A DNA stretch of 64,000 nt, taken from contig JAEWRE010000067.1 in NCBI GenBank assembly GCA_023460235.1, positions 5,300 through 69,299 on the forward strand, given 5' to 3'. The DNA comes from Bacillota bacterium. GTDB lineage: Bacteria > Bacillota > Clostridia > TANB77 > CAG-465. Position numbers and translations under genes: made by a program. This document shows positions 45,401-53,389 of the stretch, in pieces. Each line of letters begins with the position of its first letter. Positions within the stretch are counted from its first letter, which is position 1. The notes below the pieces were generated by a model. That model searched no databases. It was not told where the DNA came from and was given only the letters and a program-made list of their open reading frames with translations.

Positions 45401-46826
45401 GTTTAAGATTTTTAAAATAAAAATCAAACGTATGTTAATTAAACTTAAGAAAAAACATGCTGTTAATATGGTAAATAAATTGGCAGAATTAGAAAATCAA
45501 AATGAAGATTTGCCAGTAGAACAAAATATAGAAAAAATAGAAGTTGAAAATAAAGAAATAAACGAAATAAACAATGAAAAAAATATACAAGCTGTGGAAT
45601 CTATTAATGAATCTCAAGATTTAGAATCTAATGAAATTGAAGAAATTAATATAGAAAAAAATGAGCTTGAAAAATATGATCAAGAACTAATTGATGAGAA
45701 GGTTCGTAAAACTGAATATATACTTGAAAAATACAAAAATATAGTTGAGAATATAAAGAAAAAAGGTAATTTTACTGAAACAGTTAAAAATAAATATAAT
45801 TCTTCTAAATCAGAAAGTCTAGATAAAATACAAAAAAATAAAGAAGATTTAAAAGATAATAATATTAAAATAACTGAATCTGAATTTATTACTAAATTTA
45901 AAATAATAGCTAAGTTTTTAAAAGAAAAATTAGTCAATGGATTAGAATTTGTTTCATCAAAGTTAGAACCAGATTTTTCAAATTTAAAGAAAAAAATCTC
46001 TTTTGTTATAATTTCTTTAGTAGTATTATCTGTAATTGGGGTGTCAACATTTTATATTCAAAAATTTGTCAATAGTTCACATGAGATTACAAAAAGATAT
46101 ATTTCTGAGATAGAGAAGAAAAATATTACTATAGATGCAAATAACATAATACAAATACAAAAAGATGATATGAATAATGATGGTATTAAAGATTATATTT
46201 GTCTTACTGGAAACTATAATGGTGTGAATAGTAATGACAAAATAAAAGCATATGACAGCTTTGGTATATCAATCATTGATGGTTCAACTAATGAAGTAAA
46301 AGAGTATAAAACAGATAAAACATTATGTTCTGACTATAAATTTTATATTAAAGAGAATGATAATAAAAAATATATATTTGTAAATAGTGAAAGTTCTTGT
46401 AGTGTTGCTTTAGTTACATTTATAGATAATAACATACAAGATGTTTTACAAGATAGTTTTGCTGGGGTTCCATCTGGATACGCTATAACTTATAATAAAA
46501 ATGAACAAAATAATACACTTGATGTTACAGTAAATAATAATGGTATTTCATATTTAACTACAGAAAATAAAAGTTTTTCAATTGATTTATCAAATAAGAG
46601 TATAGATATTTCAAAATATAGAAAAACATATCTTAAAGAAAAATTTAATTATTTTGACTTTTATGATATGAATAATGATGGCAAATTAGATATCATTGGA
46701 GTACAAAATATTTTATATCTTACAGATACAGACTCTACTTTATCTAAAACTTATGGTAAGGTACTTGTAATATTTAGTATAGAAGATAATAAATTATTAT
46801 TTAAGGATGTATTAATACAAAATTAA
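45372..46826 (+). CDS. Coiled-coil membrane protein with calcium-loop-like repeats
   Basis: 484 residues from ATG 45372, overlapping def by 29 bases. The basic start is followed by a long Glu/Asn/Lys-rich helical region (about 30-200), one membrane span (about 209-231, FVIISLVVLSVIGVSTFYI), and an extracytoplasmic domain holding two DxNNDGxxD loops (DMNNDGIKD and DMNNDGKLD) as in VCBS/FG-GAP or dockerin-like calcium sites. Ribosome binding site is weak, so translational coupling to def is likely. Unknown family; role at the envelope is inferred. Confidence 0.65.
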   Translation: MKPKKEYSIKFKIFKIKIKRMLIKLKKKHAVNMVNKLAELENQNEDLPVEQNIEKIEVENKEINEINNEKNIQAVESINESQDLESNEIEEINIEKNELEKYDQELIDEKVRKTEYILEKYKNIVENIKKKGNFTETVKNKYNSSKSESLDKIQKNKEDLKDNNIKITESEFITKFKIIAKFLKEKLVNGLEFVSSKLEPDFSNLKKKISFVIISLVVLSVIGVSTFYIQKFVNSSHEITKRYISEIEKKNITIDANNIIQIQKDDMNNDGIKDYICLTGNYNGVNSNDKIKAYDSFGISIIDGSTNEVKEYKTDKTLCSDYKFYIKENDNKKYIFVNSESSCSVALVTFIDNNIQDVLQDSFAGVPSGYAITYNKNEQNNTLDVTVNNNGISYLTTENKSFSIDLSNKSIDISKYRKTYLKEKFNYFDFYDMNNDGKLDIIGVQNILYLTDTDSTLSKTYGKVLVIFSIEDNKLLFKDVLIQN

Positions 46827-46831
46827 TAAGA

Positions 46832-46862
46832 AAGACATTGATTTTTTAATCAGTGTCTTTTT
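46832..46862 (+). terminator. Intrinsic terminator of the rsmD-ftsK-def operon
   Basis: AAGACATTGATT and AATCAGTGTCTT pair with one wobble around a T-rich loop, followed by a T-run. Confidence 0.75.
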
Positions 46863-46948
46863 AGTGTATTAATACATTATATATAAATTGATAAATATTT
46901 CTGTTTAATTACAGAATTATTATATTTATATTAATATATTTAAAAGGG

Positions 46949-46977
46949 TTTACAATAATTAATATAAAAGGTATAAT
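46949..46977 (+). promoter_or_regulatory. Promoter of the 47107 surface-protein gene
   Basis: TTTACA (46949-46954), 17-base spacer, TATAAT (46972-46977). The transcript would have a leader of about 120 bases. Confidence 0.6.
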
Positions 46978-46997
46978 TATATCGAAAGGTGTAGAAT

Positions 46998-47048
46998 ATG
47001 TATGTTTTTGAGTACTTAATATATATAAATAAAAGTAAGTACAAATAA
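46998..47048 (+). CDS. Possible 16-residue leader peptide
   Basis: A short frame from ATG 46998 to TAA 47048 lies in the leader of the 47107 gene, with AAAGGTG 6 bases before it. It reads MYVFEYLIYINKSKYK. The good site is suggestive, but such short frames occur by chance in AT-rich DNA. Confidence 0.25.
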   Translation: MYVFEYLIYINKSKYK

Positions 47049-47106
47049 ATGTTATATTTAAATTCTAAATTTGACTACATCTTATACATTATAGATTGGA
47101 GAGTTT

Positions 47107-48903
47107 ATGAGAAATAAAGGTATAAGTTTAATAGTATTAATTATAAGTATACTAGTTATTATAATATTATCAGGAGCTATAATATTAAATGTAACTAAAA
47201 ATAACCCCATTCAAAATGCGAAAGAAGCCGTATTTAAAAGTGATTTAGCTACTATACAAGAGCAATTAGATATATATGCAATTAATGAAACAACTAAAAT
47301 TATGGACTTATTTGATAAAGAAAATATGAATGGAAAAGTATCAGACTTTATACCAAGTCTAAAAAAATATGATGATGAGTTACTTGTTGTAAATGGAAAG
47401 TTGCAATATATAGGTAATAATACAAGAAGAGCCGAATTATTAGCAGAGATTTTTGGTAATAATGATACTGTAGTTGAAGTTGGTGGGTTAAAGTATAATA
47501 AGCCAGACTTAGCATATTTAGCTGAGTCAACAACAAGAGCTATTAAATGGGATAATTCAAATAATGAAAGTGAAATAGCCTTATCTCTTGCTAAAAATGA
47601 TACTAGTTGGTATGACTATTCTACAAAAAAATGGGCAAATATATATACCAATAATAATGGAAATAAGGCATATTGGGTCTGGATACCTAGATATGCATAC
47701 AAGATATATAATCCTCATACCACTACAACACAAAAAATAAATATTAAATTTTTAAATGGTGTAAGCAATGTTGCAGCAGATGGAAGTAGTTTAGATGGAT
47801 ATACAGTACATCCAGCATTTACCTTTGGCGATAAACAATTAACAGGTATATGGGTTGCAAAATATGAGGCAAGTAGTAGTGATCCAAATAGAATAGAAAC
47901 AAGTGGATCATCTGCTGGTGCAAATCTTGGTGGAGGTAATGATACATCATTACAAGTAAGAATCTTACCAAATGTATATAGCTGGAGGAATATAACTGTT
48001 GGAAACTCTCAAACAGTAAGTATGAATATGACTTCAAATAGTGGAAGTGTTGGAAGTAATATAAATGTTGATACACATCTAATAAAGAATGTAGAGTGGG
48101 GAGCAGTAGCATATTTGTGTCAATCACAATATGGTGAAGAACCATGGATTAATCCATATGGTGATGTAGTTGATTCATCACGTAAAATGAAAACAGGTTA
48201 TTCAGGTACTTCAAAAGATAATAGTATGCTTACAGAAGGAAGTGTAAATCTATCGCAGTATAATACTGTTAATGGAGTTAAGGCTTCAACAACCGGTAAC
48301 ATATATGGAGTATATGATATGAATGGGGGAGCATGGGAAAGAACGGCATCATTAATAAATAATGGTAATGTTAATATTGGAACATACGGTAAATCTGAGC
48401 ATATAGAATCAAATAAGATAAAACAAGACTACATAAAATATTATGATATATATGAACCAGGCGATGAAGAAAAAGAAAATGGACCATATTATGGAACCGC
48501 TGGAGTTACATTATGGAATGCTGGAAGAAATGAATCGTACAACATAATAAGAAAAAGATTGACTGATGCAACCTATGCAAAGTTTGCCTTAAAAAAGGGT
48601 GATGCCTTATGGGAAGTATCTAACTCAACTAGCTATTATGGAATTTATACAACGGGTCAAGAAGCAAGTGGTAATTTAAGGAATTGGCTAATTGATACTG
48701 TAAGAGATGCCTCTCAAGGAGCTCAAACTTCAAGAGGGTGGAGTGACGATTATATGCTAATTGGATATGGATCTATACCTTGGCTTCAAAGAGGCGGAGG
48801 TGCGTATAGCAATAATGGCGCGGGGATATTTGGTGTATACTCAGATATGGGCTCACCTCAATCAGTATATTCGTTTAGACCAGTATTAGTTGTTAATAAT
48901 TAA
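47107..48903 (+). CDS. Prepilin-like surface protein with FGE-like C-terminal domain
   Basis: 598 residues, the shortest of the three FGE-bearing proteins. N-terminus RNKGISLIVLIISILVIIILSGAIIL with KNNPIQNAK matches those at 25281 and 35246. The C-terminal 450 residues have YWVWIPRYAYKI, LTGIWVAKYEAS, GNIYGVYDMNGGAWERTAS, QRGGGAYSNNGAG and final FRPVLVVNN, an FGE/C-type-lectin-like fold. There are no Ig-like repeats. Likely a surface display protein; catalytic residues of true FGE are not evident. ATG after TTGGAGAG. Confidence 0.75.
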   Translation: MRNKGISLIVLIISILVIIILSGAIILNVTKNNPIQNAKEAVFKSDLATIQEQLDIYAINETTKIMDLFDKENMNGKVSDFIPSLKKYDDELLVVNGKLQYIGNNTRRAELLAEIFGNNDTVVEVGGLKYNKPDLAYLAESTTRAIKWDNSNNESEIALSLAKNDTSWYDYSTKKWANIYTNNNGNKAYWVWIPRYAYKIYNPHTTTTQKINIKFLNGVSNVAADGSSLDGYTVHPAFTFGDKQLTGIWVAKYEASSSDPNRIETSGSSAGANLGGGNDTSLQVRILPNVYSWRNITVGNSQTVSMNMTSNSGSVGSNINVDTHLIKNVEWGAVAYLCQSQYGEEPWINPYGDVVDSSRKMKTGYSGTSKDNSMLTEGSVNLSQYNTVNGVKASTTGNIYGVYDMNGGAWERTASLINNGNVNIGTYGKSEHIESNKIKQDYIKYYDIYEPGDEEKENGPYYGTAGVTLWNAGRNESYNIIRKRLTDATYAKFALKKGDALWEVSNSTSYYGIYTTGQEASGNLRNWLIDTVRDASQGAQTSRGWSDDYMLIGYGSIPWLQRGGGAYSNNGAGIFGVYSDMGSPQSVYSFRPVLVVNN

Positions 48904-48908
48904 AATAA

Positions 48909-48943
48909 GATAAACCATTGATTGTAATAATTAATGGTTTATC
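48909..48943 (+). terminator. Terminator-like hairpin
   Basis: GATAAACCATT and AATGGTTTATC pair perfectly over a 13-base loop. The T-run is weak, so termination may be partial. Confidence 0.5.
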
Positions 48944-49012
48944 ATTATATATGTTTTTGATATAAAATAAAAACAAAATAACTATAATTATACTACTTTT
49001 ATTTTAGACTTA

Positions 49013-49041
49013 TTGCAAAATAACTACTTTTGTAGTAATAT
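49013..49041 (+). promoter_or_regulatory. Possible promoter of the 49067-51932 operon
   Basis: TTGCAA (49013-49018), 17-base spacer, TAATAT (49036-49041), 25 bases before the start codon. Confidence 0.4.
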
Positions 49042-49066
49042 ATAGGTAGTTAATGCGAGGTAAAAT

Positions 49067-49495
49067 ATGAAAAATGGAGTAAGTTTATTGATAGTAACGA
49101 TAGCAATAGCAGTAATGCTTATACTTGTTTCTACTGCATCTGTTATTGGTAATAATGCTATAAAATCAGCAAATTTTGAAGAGTATGTAAGCACATTAAA
49201 TAGAGTTCAAACTTTGGTTAATGAATATTACGTTGAAAATAAAGAACTTCCTGTTATAAATCAAATAGTTTCAAAAGAATCTCTAGGAAATGAGTTTATG
49301 TCTCAAGTTAGTAATAATAGTGATTTGGATAATAATTTATATGTTTTAGATATATCAAAATTAAATATGCCAACAATTGATATGGGAAATGGTACAGCTG
49401 CGACAAAAGATGTATTTATAGTTGCAGAAGATACCCATAATGTATACTACATGAAAGGGTTTAAATATAAAAATGTTATATATTATATAAAATAA
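49067..49495 (+). CDS. Short prepilin-like protein (142 aa)
   Basis: 142 residues: MKNGVSLLIVTIAIAVMLIL is the prepilin-like helix. The rest matches the first 180 residues of the proteins at 30061 and 32351 (NEYYVENKELPV, LYVLDISKLNMP, DVFIVAEDTHNVYYMKGFKY) but ends there, without any large extracellular module. It may be a minor subunit or assembly partner of the larger ones. GCGAGGT precedes the ATG; dus follows after 10 bases. Confidence 0.7.
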   Translation: MKNGVSLLIVTIAIAVMLILVSTASVIGNNAIKSANFEEYVSTLNRVQTLVNEYYVENKELPVINQIVSKESLGNEFMSQVSNNSDLDNNLYVLDISKLNMPTIDMGNGTAATKDVFIVAEDTHNVYYMKGFKYKNVIYYIK

Positions 49496-49505
49496 TGGAG
49501 GAATA

Positions 49506-50489
49506 ATGACAGAATATATTAAAGCATTAAAAATAGGTGAAATAGAATTAAAAAATAATGTATTTTTAGCGCCTCAGGCTGGTGTAACAGATATTGCTTT
49601 TAGAAGTATGTGCAGGAAATTTGGTCCTGCTCTTACTTTTACTGAGATGGCAAGTAGTAAGGCTATGGAGTTTGAGAGTACTAAAACTGAAAAATTACTT
49701 GAAATACCAGATGAAGAAAGACCATCAGCAGTTCAAATTTTTGGTAGTAATAAAGATGTGATTAGAAATACAATTTTAAAACTAAATGAAAATGAAAAAA
49801 TAGATATAATAGATATAAATATGGGATGTCCAGCACCTAAATTAGTAAAAAATGGTGATGGAGCTGGTCTTTTACTTGATTTGAGAAATGTTGAAAGTAT
49901 AGTAAAAGAAGCAATTAAAGTATCAAAAAAAGTTGTAACAGTAAAAACTAGACGAGGATTTGATGAAGAAAGAATAACAGCACCAGATGTAGCAAAAATA
50001 TGCAATGATAATGGTGTATCTATGATTACAATTCATGGAAGAACTCGTGAGGAATATTACTCAGGAAAAGCAAACTTAGAGATCATTAAAAAAGTAAAGG
50101 AATTAGTATCCATACCAGTTATTGGTAATGGTGATGTAGTTGATGTGGAATCCGCAAGAAATATGTTTGAGTATACTAAATGTGATGGAATTATGATTGC
50201 AAGAGGAGCGCAAGGAAATCCTTGGATTTTTAAAAGTATACTTGAGGGAAAGGACTATATTCCACAATTAGATGAGAGATTTAATTTGATTTTTGAACAT
50301 ATAGATAAAGCTTTAGAACTTGAAAATGAAAAGCAAGTAAATTTGAAAATGAGAAAACACATTGCATGGTACTTAAAGGGTCTAAAAGGTAGCAGTAATG
50401 TAAAAGATTTGGTAAATAAATCAGAGAATATTAAAGAAGTAAAAGAAACACTTATAGAATATAAAAAGTATTTGGAGGAAATATGTTAA
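49506..50489 (+). CDS. dusB: tRNA-dihydrouridine synthase
   Basis: 327 residues. TIM-barrel flavoenzyme with FLAPQAGVTDIAFRSMCRKFG, the catalytic-cysteine motif NMGCPAPKLVKNGDGAGLL, KTRRGFD, TIHGRTREEYYSGKANLE and GDGIMIARGAQGNPWIF. It reduces uridines in tRNA D-loops. The subfamily letter is a guess from the Firmicute context. The HD-domain gene starts inside its last codons. Confidence 0.92.
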   Translation: MTEYIKALKIGEIELKNNVFLAPQAGVTDIAFRSMCRKFGPALTFTEMASSKAMEFESTKTEKLLEIPDEERPSAVQIFGSNKDVIRNTILKLNENEKIDIIDINMGCPAPKLVKNGDGAGLLLDLRNVESIVKEAIKVSKKVVTVKTRRGFDEERITAPDVAKICNDNGVSMITIHGRTREEYYSGKANLEIIKKVKELVSIPVIGNGDVVDVESARNMFEYTKCDGIMIARGAQGNPWIFKSILEGKDYIPQLDERFNLIFEHIDKALELENEKQVNLKMRKHIAWYLKGLKGSSNVKDLVNKSENIKEVKETLIEYKKYLEEIC

Positions 50490-51112
50490 GATTATTAGAT
50501 AGAAATGCTGCTTATGAGATGTTAATGGAAGCTTCAAGATTAAATCCCGGTAAATGGGTAGACCACTCTATTACTGTTGCAAAAACATGCGAAAAGTTAG
50601 CAATGAGTCTAAATGTAGACTCAGAAAGAGCATATGTAATTGGATTAATGCATGATATAGGGAGAAGATGTGGAGTCACTGGAACAAGACATTCAATTGA
50701 TGGATATATGTTTCTTAAAAACCAAGGATTTGAAGATATAGGGAGATATTGTATTACACATTCATATTTTGTAAAAGATATACGAAACATTGTAGGTAAA
50801 TGGGATTATACAAAGGAAGAAGAAAATTTTGTAACTGACTTTTTAAATACTATTAATTATGATATATATGATAAGTTAGTTCAAATTTCAGATTGTATGT
50901 CTCTACCAAATGGGGTAACAATAATTGAAAGAAGGCTTGTTGATGTACACTTAAGAAATGGTATTAATGAAAGCGTAGTTGATACATGGAAAAATTTATA
51001 TAAAATTCAAGCTGAAATTGAGAATGAATTAGGATACAGTATATATAAATTATTTCCTGAAGCAAAGGAAAATATAGATACAAAATTAATAAAAGAGGTA
51101 TTAACTTTTTAG
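50483..51112 (+). CDS. HD-domain phosphohydrolase
   Basis: 209 residues with the HD metal-site pattern: WVDHSITVAKTCEKLA, GLMHDIGRRCGV (the His-Asp pair), then THSYF. Such proteins hydrolyse nucleotides or cyclic dinucleotides; which one is unknown. The ATG overlaps the dus stop by seven bases and GGAGGAA precedes it. ylmH follows 13 bases later. Confidence 0.85.
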   Translation: MLRLLDRNAAYEMLMEASRLNPGKWVDHSITVAKTCEKLAMSLNVDSERAYVIGLMHDIGRRCGVTGTRHSIDGYMFLKNQGFEDIGRYCITHSYFVKDIRNIVGKWDYTKEEENFVTDFLNTINYDIYDKLVQISDCMSLPNGVTIIERRLVDVHLRNGINESVVDTWKNLYKIQAEIENELGYSIYKLFPEAKENIDTKLIKEVLTF

Positions 51113-51125
51113 AAAAGGATTAATT

Positions 51126-51932
51126 ATGATTTCAAAACAACAAAGACAGAAAATATTAGAAAATATATTGGATAAAGAACAGAAAATTTTAATTGCTAGT
51201 ACTGTTGATAAAATAAATAAGGCATACATGTCAAATATAATTACTAATACTAATTTTTTAGATTTAAATGATGTATCTTTAATATTAAATATTTTAATTC
51301 AAAATAAAATAAAATATGAAGTTATAAAAATTAACGAAGATATGGAAAAGAAGATTTTAGTATTTAATCCAGAATCGTTGCCACATAACTATGAACTTAA
51401 TTTATCTAACTATATTTCGTGTGTTAAAATTATCCCGAATGTAAAAGGAAAATTAAAACATAAAGATTATATGGGTGCGATTTATTCTTTAGGTATTAAA
51501 AGAGATTTAATTGGAGATATTTTTGCTTACGATAATTTTGGTTACATTTTTTGCATGAAATCAATTGAAGAATATATTTTAAGTAATTTGTTGCAGATCG
51601 GTAGGCAAGAAGTTAAACTTGAAATTCTAGATATAAATATTGATGAAGTAAAAGATATACACTTGGATTTTGAAACTATTGAAATAATAGTACCATCCCT
51701 TAGGGTAGATGCAATACTTAGTGAAGTATATAAATTAAGTAGAAGTGTTGTTAAAAGTAAGATAGAAAGTGGAGACTTATTTATAAATTCAAAAAATATG
51801 TTTTTTGTGTCTGAATTATTAAAAGAAAATGATATAGTATCCTTTAAAAAATGTGGAAAATTTAAAATGGGAAATTTAGTTAGAAAAACTAAAAGTGAAA
51901 ATCTATATATATGTATAAAAAAATATAATTAA
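51126..51932 (+). CDS. ylmH: YlmH-type S4-domain RNA-binding protein
   Basis: 268 residues. The last 80 residues form an S4 RNA-binding domain (PSLRVDAILSEVYKLSRSVVKSKIESGDLFIN). The middle part (YMGAIYSLGIKRDLIGDIFAYDNFGYIFCM) is the conserved YlmH core. In Bacillus YlmH binds stalled or split 50S subunits in ribosome rescue. ATG after AAAAGGATTA. It ends the operon at a hairpin terminator. Confidence 0.85.
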   Translation: MISKQQRQKILENILDKEQKILIASTVDKINKAYMSNIITNTNFLDLNDVSLILNILIQNKIKYEVIKINEDMEKKILVFNPESLPHNYELNLSNYISCVKIIPNVKGKLKHKDYMGAIYSLGIKRDLIGDIFAYDNFGYIFCMKSIEEYILSNLLQIGRQEVKLEILDINIDEVKDIHLDFETIEIIVPSLRVDAILSEVYKLSRSVVKSKIESGDLFINSKNMFFVSELLKENDIVSFKKCGKFKMGNLVRKTKSENLYICIKKYN

Positions 51933-51955
51933 TATAATGTTAATTATATTTTTTG
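51923..51955 (+). terminator. Intrinsic terminator after ylmH
   Basis: ATATAATTAA and TTAATTATAT form a perfect stem followed by six T; the left arm overlaps the gene end. Confidence 0.7.
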
Positions 51956-51968
51956 TTTCAGCAACAAG

Positions 51969-51997
51969 TTGACATAATGTTGAAACGGTGATATAAT
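51969..51997 (+). promoter_or_regulatory. Consensus promoter of the 52048 gene
   Basis: TTGACA (51969-51974), 17-base spacer, TATAAT (51992-51997), a perfect sigma-A consensus. Confidence 0.8.
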
Positions 51998-52047
51998 AAT
52001 ATTAAGATACAAATAAATATGTCTAATACTTATTATGGAGGAGAATA

Positions 52048-52452
52048 ATGGAGAAATTTTTTCAGGCATTAAATTCTATTGATAATTTCAAACTTAGAAA
52101 GGAATATTCAATTAATCTGGGTGACGGAGAATATACTTTAAATACAAAATTAATTGCAGAAGTGGAGAATATACCCGAACCCTATGTAAAAATATGGGCG
52201 GCATCTAGAAATTATATTAATGAAGATAATTATTATTTATTGGGTGTATATAAACTTTTAGATTCTTTACCGCCAAGTCATTTGGAAAATTTAATGAAAG
52301 CTGCAAAATATAAATTAAGTTTATTTATCTGTGAACTTTCCACTGAAACCGGTATTCCAAGTATGTTAATTACTATGTGGTTTCATACCAGATCAAACGG
52401 CTGTGGAGAGAAAGACTATTCTTTTTTTAATGGAATAGATATAACACAGTAG
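52048..52452 (+). CDS. Hypothetical cytoplasmic protein (134 aa)
   Basis: 134 residues, no signal or membrane segment, ATG after GGAGGAGAATA. The C-terminal part includes HTRSNGCGEKDYSFFNGIDITQ. I recognise no family. A consensus promoter and a terminator make it a strong single-gene unit, which suggests it is well expressed. Confidence 0.6.
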   Translation: MEKFFQALNSIDNFKLRKEYSINLGDGEYTLNTKLIAEVENIPEPYVKIWAASRNYINEDNYYLLGVYKLLDSLPPSHLENLMKAAKYKLSLFICELSTETGIPSMLITMWFHTRSNGCGEKDYSFFNGIDITQ

Positions 52453-52473
52453 ACCGTGATAATCAAAATAAGA

Positions 52474-52505
52474 ATAACTGCTAATTTTATTAGCAGTTAC
52501 TTTTT
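52474..52505 (+). terminator. Intrinsic terminator
   Basis: ATAACTGCTAAT and ATTAGCAGTTAC form a 10-12 bp stem with a short loop and a run of five T. Confidence 0.75.
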
Positions 52506-52567
52506 GCAGTTTTATATATTATGTAAATTTATATACACTTAATTGCTATTGAAATAGGTGATGAGTA

Positions 52568-52596
52568 TTGACAAAAATATAAATATAGTATATAAT
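52568..52596 (+). promoter_or_regulatory. Consensus promoter of the 52696 gene
   Basis: TTGACA (52568-52573), 17-base spacer, TATAAT (52591-52596). The transcript would have a leader of about 95 bases without recognised structure. Confidence 0.75.
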
Positions 52597-52695
52597 ATAT
52601 ATTGTAACTATTGTGAAATGTCTAGGAAATTACCTAAGATAGAAATGTAATTACTAGTCATTAAATCTTAATGCATATTGCAGAAAGGGATCCAT

Positions 52696-53235
52696 ATGAA
52701 AGCAAAAAAAATTACATCAGTTTTAGTATTAACACTTATTATTTCTCTTACACTTTCAACTACAGCATTTGCAGGCGGCATCAGTAAACAGCATGCCTTC
52801 AGAGATGCACAGCATGAAAAATATCTTGAAAAATATTTTGATTGGGGCGCAGAAAACAGTAAGTATGGTATATTTAATACTGATGCTGTCGATGCATTAT
52901 ATGGTGATGAGTATTCTCTTGTAAGTACAGCTACAGATCTTACATTAGAAGATGCAGTAACTGAGATTGCGATGAATCTCTTTTATGCAGGAAAATCTGA
53001 AGAAGCGTATAGCATAATAACTGCACCCACTCTTAAAGAAGCAGTAGTAGTAGCAGGAGAGCTTATTAAAAAAGAGCTTGCATCAGTTATGAAATCTTCA
53101 AACTCTGATGCATCAACTTCAGGTTGGTATTTTAAATCCCTCAACGATAGGTTAAATAACCTTGAAGGTTATTCTGTGGGAGATATTGTATCAGAATATA
53201 TCCAGTGGTCTCTTGTTGGACCCATCGGATCATAA
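52696..53235 (+). CDS. Secreted protein of unknown function (179 aa)
   Basis: 179 residues from ATG 52696, preceded by GAAAGGGAT; the upstream in-frame TTG at 52678 would weaken the signal. A clear signal peptide MKAKKITSVLVLTLIISLTL with cleavage expected after AFA-GG. The mature part is acidic and helical, with no cysteine and no family I know. Codon choice (CTC, CCC, ATC, GGC) is richer in G and C than in most neighbours, suggesting recent arrival. The IS-like element starts 27 bases after its stop. Confidence 0.65.
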   Translation: MKAKKITSVLVLTLIISLTLSTTAFAGGISKQHAFRDAQHEKYLEKYFDWGAENSKYGIFNTDAVDALYGDEYSLVSTATDLTLEDAVTEIAMNLFYAGKSEEAYSIITAPTLKEAVVVAGELIKKELASVMKSSNSDASTSGWYFKSLNDRLNNLEGYSVGDIVSEYIQWSLVGPIGS

Positions 53236-53262
53236 AGAAAATATAATACTTTTTTATTGTAG

Positions 53263-53289
53263 ATAAAGTCAAAATTTATTTTGGCCAGA
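53263..53289 (+). repeat. Left terminal inverted repeat of the IS-like element
   Basis: Begins ATAAAGTCAAAATTTATTTT and ends GGCCAGA; matches the reverse complement of 54625-54651 with about three mismatches. Confidence 0.65.
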
Positions 53290-53336
53290 CAGTAAACAAA
53301 CCCCACATTTTTTTGTGGGGTCTGTTTACTGTCTGG
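53285..53336. terminator. Long GC-rich hairpin inside the left end of the element
   Basis: CCAGACAGTAAACA-A-ACCCCACA pairs with TGTGGGGT-C-TGTTTACTGTCTGG around a T-rich loop, about 22 pairs with one mismatch. It could terminate transcription from either side, and partly overlaps the terminal repeat. Confidence 0.75.
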
Positions 53337-53389
53337 TAGTTTTTGAATAATTTTATGATTTTATCAACAAAAACCTTAATACTTATATA

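Noticed and set aside
32351..48903. Diversity-generating retroelement
   Set aside because: The C-terminal domains look like known target folds, but no reverse transcriptase, accessory gene or template repeat was seen in the window.
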